A DNA stretch of 64,000 nt from Coriolopsis trogii (GCA_020543525.1 JAHYIO010000028.1:1178001-1242000); one strand, 5' to 3'. Positions 34,927 through 47,800 are shown, counted from the first letter of the stretch. The notes: generated from the letters alone by a model not told the origin. Numbers and translations are program-made.

Positions 34927-36379
34927 ATGGCTCCTGTTTCTCCTGCCATTCCTCAAGATCTCGAGGAAACCATCGGGACTGCGAACATGGTCGGAGTCGT
35001 CCTGTCCACCGTCACGTATGGTACGCGTTGTGTCCTTTGCTCTCATACCATACATTCACATTCATGACGTCAGGTGTCAACTTCACACTGTTTGCATACA
35101 TCATACGTCTTTACTACGGAAGAGTGCCATATGTAACAAGATCGAGAGTGTTGCAACATAGAAACTGGCGCTACATGGCCTACACCACAGTCCTATTCGG
35201 TTTGGCCACCGTCGGTCTGTGCTTGCAGTCGTGGTTAAACCACAAAGCGTTCATCTTGCACCGGAGGTATCATGGAGGTCCGTTAGCGTACATGGTGGAC
35301 AATTCCTATGATGCAGGTAATATAGCCGTAACAATGATGTACGTCCATGATTGAATCCTGCGTAACTCCGCCTAATCTTTTTTTGAACAGCTACGTGGTC
35401 CTCAATTGGTTTACAGACGGGATGCTGGTTAGTCTCAAGAGGAACACCTCGGCAAACTAGGCTCATACTTTCACAGCTCTACCGGTTCGCTGTCATATTC
35501 GGATCGACTTGGAAGGCCCGTGTCTTAGCCTTGACAATGCTCATATCTCTTGTCGGTTCGTCCCTACTACAAGCAATAGCTGTACATTGTCTGACTCCCG
35601 GCACATATGACAGTGCTGGGCTCATTTGTCCTCACCTACACCTGCACCTTGAGTGTCGGCCTTTGGACCGACACCAGCACTACTCTCTCTCTGTCATATC
35701 TGGTAGTATCACTCGCGATCAACGTAATCATCACCACGTCTATCGTCGGCAAATTACTCTTCATGAAGTTGCAATCCTCGAACATTCGCTGGGGCACTCA
35801 AAGCAGCCTCTATGACTCGGTGATTGCTCTTGTTGTCGAGAGTGCATCTTTGTACACGGTTGTCGGCTTCATATGCGTCGTCGCCGTCGGGGTCAATAGT
35901 CCGTTGCAGAACGCGCTGCTGCCCATGTTGGGCCAATTGCAGGTCCGTAGCTCCATATCACTACATCTGTGTGGCCACGAGTTGTGCTCATCGACAGCCA
36001 GGCCATGCCAACATTCCTAATCAACATCAGAGTGATGGAGGACCGCGCGGTGGATCCTCATAATACTCTACAATCCACGATCGACTTCGTATGGCCGTCT
36101 AGGGAAGGCTCTCTAGACGGCGAATACAAACCCCCAGCCTTCCCGGAAACAAGCCTATCCCGGACTTCTACCTTCAGATACGGCGAATCGGCAAAGGCCA
36201 TTGGCTCGATGTCTACAATTGTGGATGACACCGGCAACACAGCTCCCCCCAAATACACCAACTCATTGTTATCGTCATGCTTAGGCTCGTCGGTGTCTCT
36301 ATTGTCTCCGTTGAAGAGCGACCCCTTTGGCTGTCCGCAGGACATACAGCCCCCGACACCTTACCGCCAGATAACCTGA
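34927..36379 (+). CDS. Multi-pass membrane protein of an Agaricomycete-specific family
   Basis: Six exons (34927-35020, 35074-35338, 35391-35427, 35477-35555, 35614-35942, 36002-36379) close to 393 aa. Six to seven hydrophobic segments are visible, including VGVVLSTVTYGVNFTLFAY, YVVLNWFTDGMLLYRFAVI, ARVLALTMLISLV, VLGSFVLTYTCTL and LVVSLAINVIITTSIVGKLL. Short loops carry YDAGNIAVT and NIRWGTQSSLYD. The C terminus (about 285-393) is Ser/Pro-rich and likely cytosolic. The layout resembles the many uncharacterised seven-TM-like proteins of mushrooms. It differs from the DUF6533 pair, lacking the LLVYEYL motif. No function assigned. Confidence 0.8.
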
Positions 36380-36706
36380 CGTGGGGAGAATACCTTTTCC
36401 GGCTACACGAGAGTAGCGTGCCCTTGGCTTCAAAGGATTCGATCCCGCCTTATCCCACAAGTGCACGCTGTCTCAGCATTGTTGTTTCCGAACGCGTTGA
36501 CCGTATTCACGTTCCAGGTTTCTTCAAGGACATCTTCCTCCTATTCGTTACCCACTCTCATTGCGACACCCTCCCTCGAACATCTACAATTGTATCAAGT
36601 AGCCGAAGTTCCTCGTTCTTTGTAACAACAATTGTTCCTGACCGTGCGACATGCTACGATGGATGACATGTCTGACAACCTGAGCTAGGAGGCTACTATA
36701 TCCAAC
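36380..36706. other. Short convergent intergenic region
   Basis: A 327-bp gap between the 3' ends of two convergent genes; probably 3' UTRs and terminators. Nothing else seen. Confidence 0.5.
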
Positions 36707-39443
36707 TTAGGGCGCATGGATGGTTCCGTTCAGTACCTTCTGATACCATGCGATTTCCAGCTCTAGTGCTTCCCGCGTCGTGTTCGCCATCCTCCACCCG
36801 TGTCCTTCTCCTTTGAAGACCCGGAGCTCAGTGGGAACTCCCATCCGTTTGATCGTCTCATACATGGTAGTCGCTTGGTCGACTGGAACCACCGGATCGA
36901 CTTCGCCTTGTAGGATCTGGCCAACCGTGTCAGCGCAACATAAGTGCGCAGGAGGATATGACTCTTACCAAGAGCGGAGACCTGACCTGGTCCGCCTTCG
37001 AATCGGCGAGCGCTCCCACCATCGCTCCGGGTCCGTCTCCGGGGTGCCCCCGACGTACTTGAGCAAGTAGTGGCTCTCGAGTTTGTGCATCACCTTCTGG
37101 AGCGTGCGCAGGTCGGACACCCCGAACATAGACGTGCCCGCAGCGAAAGCCTCGGGTCGGGTCGCGAGCGCGGCGAACGTGGTAAATCCGCCTGCGCTCC
37201 CGCCGCGGATGAGGGCCCGAGAGGGGTCTAGGAGGCCACGCGCGCCGAGCTGCTTGACAGCGATGACCGAGTCGTCGACGTCCACGATGCCCCATTTTCC
37301 AAGGAGCCGTTCTCTGCGAGCGTAATGATCTTGTTCAGCCATTGCGTCCCCCGGCGGAGACTCGGAAGATGTCCTACGCCCCTGAGGGACTCACCTGTAT
37401 GCGCGCCCATATGTCATGGATCCACCGTAGTTCACGTCGAGCCTGACCGTGCCATGCGATTGTGTTAGGCAGCTTGGGAGCTGGAGATGGACGAGGACGC
37501 GACTGACCATGCGAAGCCGCGAGTCGTGAACAGCTGCGTCATCCACGACAAACCCTGGTACGTCTCGTGCGTCGGCCCTCCGTGCACATTCACGACCACA
37601 GGCGGCAGCTCTCCCGGGAGCCCCCCAGAGTACTCCGGGTTTGTGGGAGGGTAGTATATTGCGTGTATCGGCTCCCCGGTTTGTGGGTGCTCCAGCACGT
37701 ACGGCGACCCGATGGATATGTAGGAAGTAGGGACGCTAGGCGGGTTCGCGTTTTCACTAGAGAGTAGCTCGGCCTCATAAAACACCTCGAAACCGAGGTC
37801 AGGCATGAGATCAGGCCGTGGCTCGACTGTGACGCGGACGATGAAGGGAGAGTGCGTGTCTGTCCTGCCGATGAAGACTGCTCTGCCATCGGCGACACGC
37901 TTGAGATACTGGATGTACGAAAAGGGTGTGTTGAGTGCCTGGATCGCTCCGTCGGAAATCCTGCTGACGTAGAGTTGCGAACGTCCCTGTCGGAATGCCG
38001 CGCTGAGAATGTGGTTGTCGTTGAGAACAGCGTTGTTCGTCAACCCGACTACCGATGGGTAATCGGTCAGTTCACTATAACGATGAAGCGCCGATTGTAC
38101 TAGTACTGAACCACTCACGCCACCAGGTGGCCTCTCCGAAGTCCTCTTTGAGGGGATGCGACAGGATGGGCCTGGCCTTCCCAGTCTCCAGACTGTATAT
38201 CCATGGATTGAAATAGCCGCTTTCGTCGCTGGTGAAGACGAGAGCAGTAGCATTTAGCCAGTGAGGGTCGCCGACGGCAAGTTTCTCCCGATCTCCTGCT
38301 ATGGGCCGCGGGTGAGAGGCGACAAGCGTTATGTCTCCCGGTCGATCGACATCTTCTCCGACAGCGATATCTAGCAAGTACAGCTGGCTAGCTTCCCAGG
38401 ACATGTATGGATGGTACCTGATGGACGTTGTGAGACGAGAGCCAATCAACTCTACGGCGATTGGGAACACACGCACCATGCTCGAGCAACGAGTTGCTTG
38501 CCGTCAGGGCTGAAGCTCATGCTATCCCAAAAATCAGGTGGAGGGATGCGTCGACGCCCTTCGAATTTGTGCTCATCGAGGATGTCGTCGAAATTGAAGC
38601 GAGCTTTGACGACGCTTGTCTCGCTGTCGAGAAGAGTGGGCCGGTTGATGATGCGATCTCGCAGGTGGTGGTCCTCCTCCACCGCCGCGATGAAGCGGGG
38701 GTATATAGGATGGAACGCAAACTCGGCATATCTCCGCGTAGGGTCGACTGTCCAGCGAACAAGGATAGTCCGATATCAGCCTCATATGTACGTTCTAGAG
38801 AATAGGAAAACCGCAATTACGTGGAGTGATAGCCCTGGGTTCTTCCCCGGACCTCACCTCGTACACGCGGTCGTCTTTGTTGGAGAAATACACGGTGCCA
38901 TTATACGCGGCGGCGTGCCCGCCGCCGTACTCGTGCACTCTCGTCCGTGCGTTGTATGCCTTCCCAAACACGGCTTCACCCGTCTTGAGCCTGCGCACTA
39001 TGCCTCTCCCACCTGCATCAGCCGGCATGTCAGCATTCATCATGCAAGTCATGCCTGAGAATGCACCACCTTCTCTGGTGCCGACCTCTGAGTAGTATAC
39101 CTCGCCAGTCAGTTGGTCGACAAATACGTTCTCCAAAGGGTTCCCGAATCCCTGAAGTGGGACGATCAGCAAAAGTAATGAGAAGTATAAGAATCCGGTT
39201 GCAAAAACATACCCCGCTAACAGTTGCAGGAGTGATGGGCGAGTCCCAAAAACCGTACGCTGTCTGATCTTTGAGAAGTGTGTCATTAATGCCCAATGGC
39301 ATCTGATGAGAATGTTGCTCTGCGTCATGACTCGTTGCCGGTGCCGGCGTCGCCAACACCGTCGAGCTCGAGAGGAACGACGTCGACAGAAACAGAAGCA
39401 GAAGGCTGCCGCTTCCGCTTTGCAACATACGAACAGGCCGCAT
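36707..39443 (-). CDS. Secreted S9 family peptidase (prolyl oligopeptidase-like), apparent frameshift
   Basis: Serine peptidase of the prolyl oligopeptidase/acylaminoacyl-peptidase type. Nine exons: 39443-39213, 39151-39070, 39012-38821, 38747-38477, 38417-38119, 38048-37508, 37442-37395, 37313-36969, 36916-36707. A signal-peptide-like N terminus (Leu/Ser-rich, about 7-31) precedes a beta-propeller (RVHEYGGG, DGKQLVARAW, PHWLNATALVFTSDESG) and a hydrolase domain. The catalytic triad is intact: Ser in RGGSAGG (about 594), Asp in GEVDPVVP (about 677), His in GEGHGW (about 709). Exon 8 is one base short. The frame through YVGGTPETDPERWWERSP changes before KADQVRSPLL near 36985-37010, and no intron can explain it. 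With one base restored the protein would be about 739 aa. Sequencing error or real inactivation cannot be told apart here. Confidence 0.85.
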
Positions 39444-39883
39444 GACGGCTCAAAGAAGGGAGGGCTATACCGCTTGATGCACGTTGCTCGACGTACTTAA
39501 GCTTTATGAGCGCGGGCAGGGAAGAGTAGCCCGAGATGTAAGAGGTTCCGTCGACGCTGCGTACGTTACCTCGGGCCGCTTCGTGAGAATACACTCGGTC
39601 ACAGCTGGCAAGGATGCGAACAAGTGCGCAGTACTGACTGTATTGCCTCTGCGGGGCGAATCGCCAAAGCTGGTCACGGCCAACTACGGTCAATGCAACC
39701 AGCGACCGCCACCCGCTGGACAGTGACCCTCCACGGTCACTCGCGACCAGATGAGTCAGCAGCATAGTCTCTCCACAGCGCGGGGCAGTGAGACCAAACA
39801 AACTGCGGAGATCCATATTACACGACTCAGTCGGTCGTTGAACCCGTCTAGACGGCTACGCATTTTCAGGCCAAAAAGCACAA
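39444..39883. other. Upstream region of the S9 peptidase gene
   Basis: A 440-bp gap between the 3' end of the permease and the start of the S9 peptidase, both on the minus strand. No gene recognised. Confidence 0.5.
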
Positions 39884-41927
39884 TCAGACTAAAGGCCTAA
39901 ACTTGAGCTCCAAGAATCTGAGCGGAACATAAAACAGCCCCGCCGCGAAGAACGCCAGCTCGAAGCCAATATCCCCCGTCTTCTCCGCAATCGGGCCAAC
40001 GAACCAGACCTGATCCATGCTGGGCACGATAAGCCCGCACGCGAGCAGGCACGCCCCGAGCGCGGCCGCGCCCGTCGGCAGGCGGCGGTAGTCGTCCCAG
40101 AAACGAAGGTCGTAGGTGGCGAAGGAGCCATGGCGGATGAGCAGGTGCTCAACGAGCACGATGGCTCCGAACGCGCTCGCCCAGTAGCCGATGAGCCCGA
40201 GGAAGTTCGTGAGCGTGTCATAGAATTTGTGTGCGCCGACGATCGAGATTGGGATAAGCCTTGTGTCACGGTCTCAGTGTCCGCGACTCGGAAAGACGGT
40301 AAGAATAATTAAGGATCACTCACACTGCAGTTGCAAGGAGGGAAAACATGTAACGCGGGATGACGATGAGGGGTGGGATGAAGACCTGGAAGCTCAGGCC
40401 GAACGAGTAGAAGGTGGGCGCAATGTTGGCCGTTACGCTCAACGCCATGAACACGGTGAGGAATTTCCCAAAATTGCCCGTAGGTCGAAGCATGGCTTCG
40501 ATGAGACCCCCAACGTTTCCATCTGCGTATCCTGCCTCCCAGGCAGGAACCAGAGGAGTTGACAGCACGACTGCTGCTCCTAGGCATTGCAAGAGGATCT
40601 GTAGCGGATGTCAGAAAATGTAGAATGATGGAAGTATGGAGCAGTCGCGTACGATAGGAATGTTGAACCCGAGGTAGGAGTACACGAAGATCTTCCAACT
40701 GTGTCGAAATCGTCAGCGCATACATGACATCGAACTAAGCTCTGAACAGACCTTGACACCGAAGGCGAGTAGTAGATGGTGTAGTCGGAGCCTAGCGCGC
40801 AGTATGTGATTGTGAACCCTGCAATCGTTGCCGCAAACGAGAGGATCGCTGGAGCGGTAGCAGGCTCGGCAGGAGGGGGGTTACTGAGATGCTTTCCCCC
40901 AACGCCAAGAGCAACAAGGTAGACGACGAGTACTGGAAGCCAAGCCAGGCGTTCATACCTACTTAGTGTTAGTATTTCGTGAAACCTGGTATGCATGAGC
41001 CTTACCAGCCGAGAACCCGGTAGCCGCAGAATGATATCTACGTATGACGTCAGGGGGCTATATTCAAATACGAGTGCGACTGCAACTTACCAATAATGAT
41101 AGAACAGCAATGACCACAATGCCAACACTGTAGGATTGACATGAGAGAAACGCAACGAAGGTAGGTGGATTGGACGTACGTCCAACTGAGGCGACCATCC
41201 GATATGCTTGCCAAGGTCTGTCCGCCGAGGATGCAGTTGAGAATGCAGAAGCCCATCATGCCGCATAGATTCAGTACGGCTGGTACAATAACGCCAAAGT
41301 AGCTGTAATGCGAGTCAGCAACTTCGTGAAGATCACCAATAGAACGCGCTCACCCGAAGCTGTACCGGGCCTGGCACATTTGACGCAAACCAAGCTTAGG
41401 GCCCCATGTCGAGCTGAAGCGAGTGTATGAGCGTGAATTACCCCAAAAAAGCAGCGCAGAGACTCACAAATATGCCGGTAGAGCACTACACAACAGGTTG
41501 AAGAAGAGGATGGTGAGGCAAGAGTCTCGCAGACCCAAGCCGAAGATAACGGGACCAAGTGTACCAGCAGAGAACCTGTATAGGATAGAGATTGGTATGC
41601 ACTGCGAGGGCACCGAAGGGGAGGTACTCACGATAGGATATTGAAATTGAATGAAAGCCAGATGAAGAATATCTGGAAGTACTTTGTGTCGACTCGGTCC
41701 TTCTCCAATACTGGCACGATGCCTGCATATGCCGCCTTCATACACAGATTCGACCGAAGCAGTGACCTATACGCACCTCTAGTCTCCAATCCCCATCTCA
41801 GCAACTTCCTCGTCCATGAGTGGTGATAGTGCCAGTCTTTTTCGCCTTGAGCGTACGGATCTTCATGTACAGAGGCCGTGTCCTGTTCGACATCGGGATG
41901 TTTGATTTTGTCGTCCATGACTGTCAT
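39884..41927 (-). CDS. Purine-cytosine permease (NCS1 family, FCY2-like)
   Basis: Plasma-membrane proton symporter for cytosine and purines. Eleven exons (41927-41777, 41722-41632, 41575-41468, 41413-41354, 41302-41180, 41127-41091, 41037-41006, 40958-40752, 40698-40653, 40598-40324, 40259-39884) close to 501 aa. The N-terminal cytosolic part includes VPVLEKDRVDTKYFQIFFIW. About 12 hydrophobic segments follow, with the family signatures SAGTLGPVIFGLGLRDS, GLRQMCQARYSFG, ALGSDYTIYYSP and PRYMFSLLAT. Length and topology match fungal FCY2/FCY21 proteins. The ATG at 41927 precedes a second in-frame ATG at 41918. Substrate specificity within the family is inferred. Confidence 0.93.
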
Positions 41928-42020
41928 CGACCAGCGCCGCAAGCAAAATGTAAATCTGTCTGATCTGTTGGCGATTTCGAGTCAGAGCTGACGGGGGAGA
42001 CGTTATCTCGGGGTACAGGC

Positions 42021-42030
42021 CTATATATAT
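42021..42030 (-). promoter_or_regulatory. TATA element of the permease gene
   Basis: An alternating ATATATATAG run on the minus strand lies about 95 bp upstream of the ATG at 41927, a fitting core-promoter distance. Confidence 0.5.
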
Positions 42031-42545
42031 GCTTGAGCGTTGGAATGAACTCACCTAGTCAAACTCTAAGTCAACCCTAGTCATACACCAACGTGCTCGC
42101 TCCCTAATTTTTTCGGACGATGTAGTGTAGCATGGAGCGCATTCGAACGGGCGGATGAACGGAAAAGCGGAGGACATGGAAAATCAGGACAGACAGGAGC
42201 CGGCGGCGATGGTCATGATCGACTCACCCTAACCCTAGCATGGGGTTCGCTCTATACGATGTTGCCCAGTCTTGTGAGCGCATGAGTGTAGCATATAGGT
42301 CATCATGGTGGTAGCTTCCGTATGTTGGGACGGAGAAATGATGCATTTGGTGCCCGAGCTCGCTTGAGGTCTCTGCGATGGAGGAAAGAGCGGGGCGCGA
42401 CACGGCCCAATGCGGACCGTCGTGGAATGATCATAATAGGCAGGCGCTTCTCACGGGCATTGACGCGTCGACCCCGGAGTCGGACGCACCACCGTCGAGG
42501 TCGAACTCGGGAGTAACGACGACGACGCAGTTGACGTGTGTTATC
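42031..42545. other. Divergent upstream region between permease and MOB gene
   Basis: No separate gene. An in-frame extension of the MOB reading frame reaches back to an ATG at 42378, but its composition (Arg/Ser/Thr) does not look conserved. Confidence 0.5.
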
Positions 42546-44486
42546 ATGGCAGTCATCATCCAGCGGCCTCTCAAAGGCTCCCGCATTTCCTCATTCTACC
42601 CAGTCAAGACACTCCCACCCATCTCTGCCCTTGACAGCGCGTTCCAATTGCAAGAATACATCTCCCTCCTCATCCGCCTCGATGTCCACGACGTAGAGCG
42701 TATTGTCTCCATTCCGGGAAAGAGTGCCGACGGTCACGATAGTGGCGAGGGGAAGGATGAAAAGGACGGCGAGAAGGATGGCGCGGGTAGCGTAAATGTC
42801 GACGAGGCATGCTGGGTGTATGAACAACTACGGTGAGTGGGCATGTCTCGTATGTCGTCGACCGTCCTGAGCTCACACATCTCATCTTCAGACGTCTGGC
42901 TCAGGACCTATCACATCCCTTGATTACCATGCTCCAGCAAGAGTGCACGCGGAGCACCTGCCCTGAAATGAAAGCTGGAGAGTGGTTGTACTTGTGCGTC
43001 GCTCATGGGAATGAGGGCGCCATGGAGGTGTGTACAGCAGCATCAACGCCTGCGCATACTATTCACCATTGTTCTCCTACAGCAATGTTGTGCTATAGAC
43101 TACATACTGCACACTCTTGACAGCGCAACTGCGCTTCTGAACTCTCCTCGGGCGTTTCCCTCACGGTACGTTTTCTGTTGATGTTCCTTGTAGACTGTCT
43201 AATCACACGGACGAACGGACAGACTGTCTGTTCCTCCCGCCTCTCACCGCCATTTCTCATCGCTCGCTCGCCGCCTGGGCCGCATATTCGCCCACGCATA
43301 CTTCCACCATCGGGAGGCATTCGAGCAAGCCGAGGCAGAATCCTCCCTATACGCTCGGTTCCTCGCCCTCACCTCCAAGTTTGACCTTGTCCCCGCCGAG
43401 TTCCTTGTCATCCCTCCCCGCCTCACCGCCATGTCCGACGACGAGCGCAGCAGTCGCGGCGCCCACGTCGAGCCCCCTCGTCTTCTCGCTGCCTCCCTCG
43501 ACCCGCGCTGGAACATCACACGGTCCGACCGTGGTGATGCGTCCGGGGGAGAGTCCGGCCAGGGCCGCGAGCGCGGCACGAGTCCCCCAGGCCCCGCCGG
43601 CCAACAGCGCAACGAGAGTCCGCGCAAGTTTGGCAGAAACAGGACGGACACGATGGTGTACAGCGAGGCCTTCCAGGTTGCGGAGGAGCTTGCGAAGAGC
43701 GACCTGTCCGAAGTCGACATCGACCGCGAGATTGCCGCGGAGCGAGCTGCGGTGGCGGCCCCGGAGGCGGATATAGACGTCGCCCCGATCATTCACAACA
43801 TTGTGGACATTCCTCCTCAGGAACCTCTGACTGCTATACCCCCAACATCGCCTGCAGAGACAGAGCCGGAAGCGGCGGCTGAGCCTGCGAAGGAGGAAGA
43901 GGTGGTGCAAGTTGCAGAGCCGGCAGTTATACCCCCGTCTGAAGAAGAAGGGGATGATGAGGAGGAGGAGGAAGAAGAAGAAGAAGAGGAAGAGGAGGAA
44001 GAGGCTGAGGAGGAAGAGGAAGAGGCCGAGCCAGCTACCTCGGAGGAGCCGGAGGCGAAGACGACAGAGTCAGAGCCAGAGCCTGGACCTGAGCCACACC
44101 CTGAGGCCGAACCAGAAGGAGAAGTCGTGGCAGGAGTAGAAGCCGAGGCAGATGAACACCCACCTGCAACATCGAGCGAGGCCGTAGAAGAAGCAGCTCC
44201 CGACGAGCACCCAGCTTCTGCCACGGAAGAAGCTCATGTGGATGTTCCTTCGCCTGACGTGCCTGCGAGTGCGGAAAAGGAACACGAGGAGCCGGAGAGT
44301 GTTCAAACCGGCGAGGAAGAAAAGTCGTCTGAGGAGGTGCCTGCAGCCGTGGAAGGCGAGGGAGCGCAAGATGCGAAAGCTGAGGCTGAGGAGACTGTTG
44401 CTATTGCCGCAGAGAAGACCGAGGCTGGCGAGGAGGAGGAAAACCCGTCATACGCGGCGGTGGCCACTGAGGGCGAGGAGTCATGA
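42546..44486 (+). CDS. MOB4/phocein-like protein with long acidic C-terminal tail
   Basis: Mob-family adaptor, expected in the STRIPAK complex with striatin and PP2A. Four exons (42546-42832, 42892-43027, 43083-43165, 43223-44486) close to 589 aa. The Mob fold occupies about 1-250: IQRPLKGSRISSFYPVK, FQLQEYISLLIRLDVHDVE, then CTRSTCPEM with the C-x4-C zinc ligands, WLYLCVAHGN, CCAIDYILHTLD, and HAYFHH with the matching H-x4-H, then FDLVPAEFLVIP. An Asp/Gly/Ser/Lys-rich insert (about 60-80) interrupts the N-terminal part. The remaining roughly 330 residues are disordered and strongly acidic, with a near-pure Glu run at 43961-44030. The ATG at 42546 was chosen because the family begins close to IQRPLKG. 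Confidence 0.9.
43958..44035. repeat. GAG/GAA trinucleotide-rich run encoding poly-Glu
   Basis: About 25 consecutive Glu-rich codons mixing GAG and GAA, plus a few GCT/GCC, within the MOB4 tail. It is a low-complexity tract in coding sequence. Confidence 0.85.
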
Positions 44487-44808
44487 TCATGAGTTTACGA
44501 TTCGCACCATGGCCATGGGTTGTCGTCGGGTTCGCGCTGGTCCGCGATGAGCTTTGCACAGTCCCGCTTGTGTATGCGTAAATACCCTTGTTATTTTACA
44601 TCCATGTGCTGTGCAGTACAGTGCAGTATGGAACAACGAGCTTCTCTAGATGACCGCGATACATGGTATATATGCAAGAGGTATTCTAATGTTCCTGACA
44701 AGATGAGTGGATTGGGTACATGCGAAACATGAGTCTTCGTATCCTGAAACCATAGACTAAGCAAAATGAGATACACTTCCAGTGATACATCCACGCCACC
44801 TGGCCCAT
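44487..44808. other. Short convergent intergenic region
   Basis: A 322-bp gap between two convergent genes (MOB4 and RdRP); probably 3' UTRs. No gene seen. Confidence 0.5.
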
Positions 44809-47800
44809 TCAAGGATCGACTGCGTGCTTCCGGAGGTAGCCTTGGCTGATTGCCATCGAACGATAGAAGTCATGCGTGACGGTCTTCGTCGTCCCAAGAG
44901 CTTCGGCCTTGATCTCGCAGAGCGAACGCAGAGCGACGTTGAACGGGAACCGGCTCCACTTGCACCCGCTCTTCTCCCTATCGAACACATACGCGTACGA
45001 CGCCTTGACCCTCTGCGCCTCATGCTTGCTCATTGTGAGTGTCTCATCTGTGGGCTGATTGTGGAATTTGTCCGAGATAAGCCGGAGCACGTCCTGTCGC
45101 TTCTCGATGGGCAGGTCCGTGAAGCTCTTGACCTTCCCTTCCCGCGTCGCCCGCTTGCGGCTCAGCTTCTCTTCGTCGTACATGTGCTCGACGTGCTCCT
45201 TGATTCTCTCTAACTCGCGCTCCATCAGGTCGCACCCTCCCTTCTTGAGCTCCTGAGCGCGCACATTCGCCTCGTACCACGGCGAGGAGAGATGTTTGTC
45301 TTCCGAAACACTCTGTGCTCCGAGCTTCTTGTCCGCACGCACAGTCATGCGCGCACACTCGGTTTTGATTTTCCCCTTGAGTGTGTCCATGATGAAGGTT
45401 GGCAGCGTGCGCGGCCGTTTGAGGTGGGTCTTGTTGTCCGAGTTTAGCCGCTCGCGGTCGTCGTCGATGTCCTTCCACGCTGGGGGCTTGTGCTGCCAAG
45501 TCTTGTTCCGGCAGTGCTCTTTGTACACCGTTGGGTTGACGGTCACGCCGGACTTTGAGCCGTCGAGAATGGCACAAAACCTGCCTCATGTTAGACTGGC
45601 CAGAGAGGATGATAGGATCATCGAGGGCACTTACATGTATGCAAGGAAGATGGTGTTTGGGTGGTTGTAGCCGTCGTGATAAGTGGAGTTCTCCCACCAT
45701 GTCGAATACTGGCCGACCAACGACTTGTCTTGGAGGGCTCCAAGCAGATATCGCTGCAGAGAGTAAATTCGAAAGTCGTCCGACGCATCTGGAGGGATGG
45801 ACTTGAGGAACGATTGCACGGACTCGGAATTCTTGAGTAGACTCTCTTGCACACGTGGAGGTTCCACTGCGTACTTGGAAGGATCCGGAGTTTGAAACGC
45901 GTCGACGATCTTGGGATCCCAGAAGGCTTCCATCGTGTCACCGTCGTAGTCCCCTACATGGTATAGAGTCAACACGCATCAGTTGTGCAATACCGAGGAG
46001 CCTCACCTCCGCCCGTCAGACTAGCTAGATGCCGGTTCAGTGACTGGCCGTTATAGATGTGGCTCGCAGTAGACACAACGATGACGTCGGTATAGTGGAA
46101 GAGCTTGGGGTGCTCAACTGCGCGCACCTTCAAGAATTGAGTTAGACATATATAGGTATGCCAAGTGACAGGATCAGACCTTCTGGACGTCACTGGGAAC
46201 CTTGCACGGATGGCGAGTGACCTATGACCCTGCATGAAGCGATGTAGCCACACTAGAATCACGAAACTCACTAGAACATCACCCTTGATCAACTCTACCA
46301 GGTTTCCATCCTTGTCAGGCATACGGTGCGAGCTCTTGATATGCACCTCATTGGGGCCGAGTACACCGTAAGGATCTGTGTCAGAACAGCGGCATAAGTA
46401 GGGTGGGGTATACGGAAAGCCTGCAACCCACCGGGCACGATGAACGCAGAACACGACATCGGGTCCGCGAACCGGTACTTGCCCTTGTAAGACCTGATCA
46501 CCTTCATCGTGACCTGCTTCAGCTTCTCCCGGAGGACCGGGCACGTCGATGGGTGGAAGCCCGCATCGATGAGGGCCATGCACGTCTCCTCCAGGCTAGA
46601 CGGACAGCCGCTGATCGGGTCTTCCCACCATGCGCTGCTCTGGTTCTCCAGCGCAGTGTCGAGCTGCGTCAGGCCATCCTCGTCGTCCAGCTCTTCGGCG
46701 TCGTTGTAGTCCTCCGCGACATGTCCCGACGCGCGCGCCTTCCCAACCTCCTCTCTGGCAAGCCGCGCGGGCATCACATAGCCTTCGCGCGCGAGCGCAT
46801 CCCAGAGACGCTGCATCTGCTTGACATTCTTGTGCCACATACCGGGAGGGATGTCCAGCGGGACCTCATCCCAGTCCAGCAACGCCCCGACCCGCTTCTC
46901 GATGTTGATTTGTAGGAGCTCTTCAAAGCGCGAGAATGGCACTCCGTTCTCGGCAAAGTTGGTGATCGTCTCCGCCGAGAGATTCGCGGGGCATTTCATC
47001 TGTGATGCGCGCAGGACATCTATCGTCAGCATGGCGAGGTCAGTGCCTTCGGGAAGAATGCATGTGTCCAGGGGCGCAGGGGTGTACTTGATCTTGATCT
47101 GTGACGGGCGCAACCAGATCATCGGCTTCTCCTCTTGCTCAGGTGGAAGGTCGTGTCGGACGAGGAGGAGCCCTTTCGCGCCGCCGATACGGACTTGAAC
47201 GGCCGTCGGTGGGTGCTCCCAGGGGAACTTCTGGTGGAGAGCGCGCATGACGCAACGGTTCGCGAACCCGCAACCGTCGGTCATCTGCATTTCGCTCGGG
47301 GGCTTGCCATTCCCGTCGAACGCATCGCAGACTATGAAATATGGTTATAACGCGAAGGGTCCAAAACACATAGATTCACTCACTAATGTCGTTCTCGAAG
47401 TGGATGTTAGCCGGATCCAGTCGGATTCCTGGGACAGAGTTCGAAAGACCTAGTGCAAAGCGCGCGGCCCACTTCGCCATGGTCTACCATATTTTCAGTA
47501 TATGAGGGGACGCGGGAGACACCCTGCGCTCACCTGGTCACCGTTCAATTCGAGATCGTTGTGCCATTTGATGAAATCCATGAAAGACCACTCTCCAGTC
47601 CTACTAGGATCTGCCGGAGGCTGGACGATCATATGTTCCCCAGACCCGACGACAACCTCGTTCGTCCTGAACAGAAAGACGTTCTGCTCCTTGGCAAAGA
47701 ACGCGCGAAACACCGCGCCGGCGATCACGAATGGCCGACAGAAGTACTGAGCGAGCATGCTTCCCTTCTGCATGAGCGCGTCCTTCTGGATGCGCACGCG

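Noticed and set aside
38743..38820. Shorter S9 peptidase introns ending near 38795 or 38781
   Set aside because: They would be 27-40 nt and lead to stops or a non-family frame. The acceptor at 38748 gives DPTRRYAEFAFHP in frame.
42228..42238. Telomere-like CCCTAACCCTA sequence
   Set aside because: Fewer than two full units, internal to a gene-dense region; chance or a remnant too short to support.
43817..44224. Ser-rich minus-strand frame of 135 codons
   Set aside because: It is the reverse complement of the Glu-rich MOB4 tail, so poly-Ser is an artefact.
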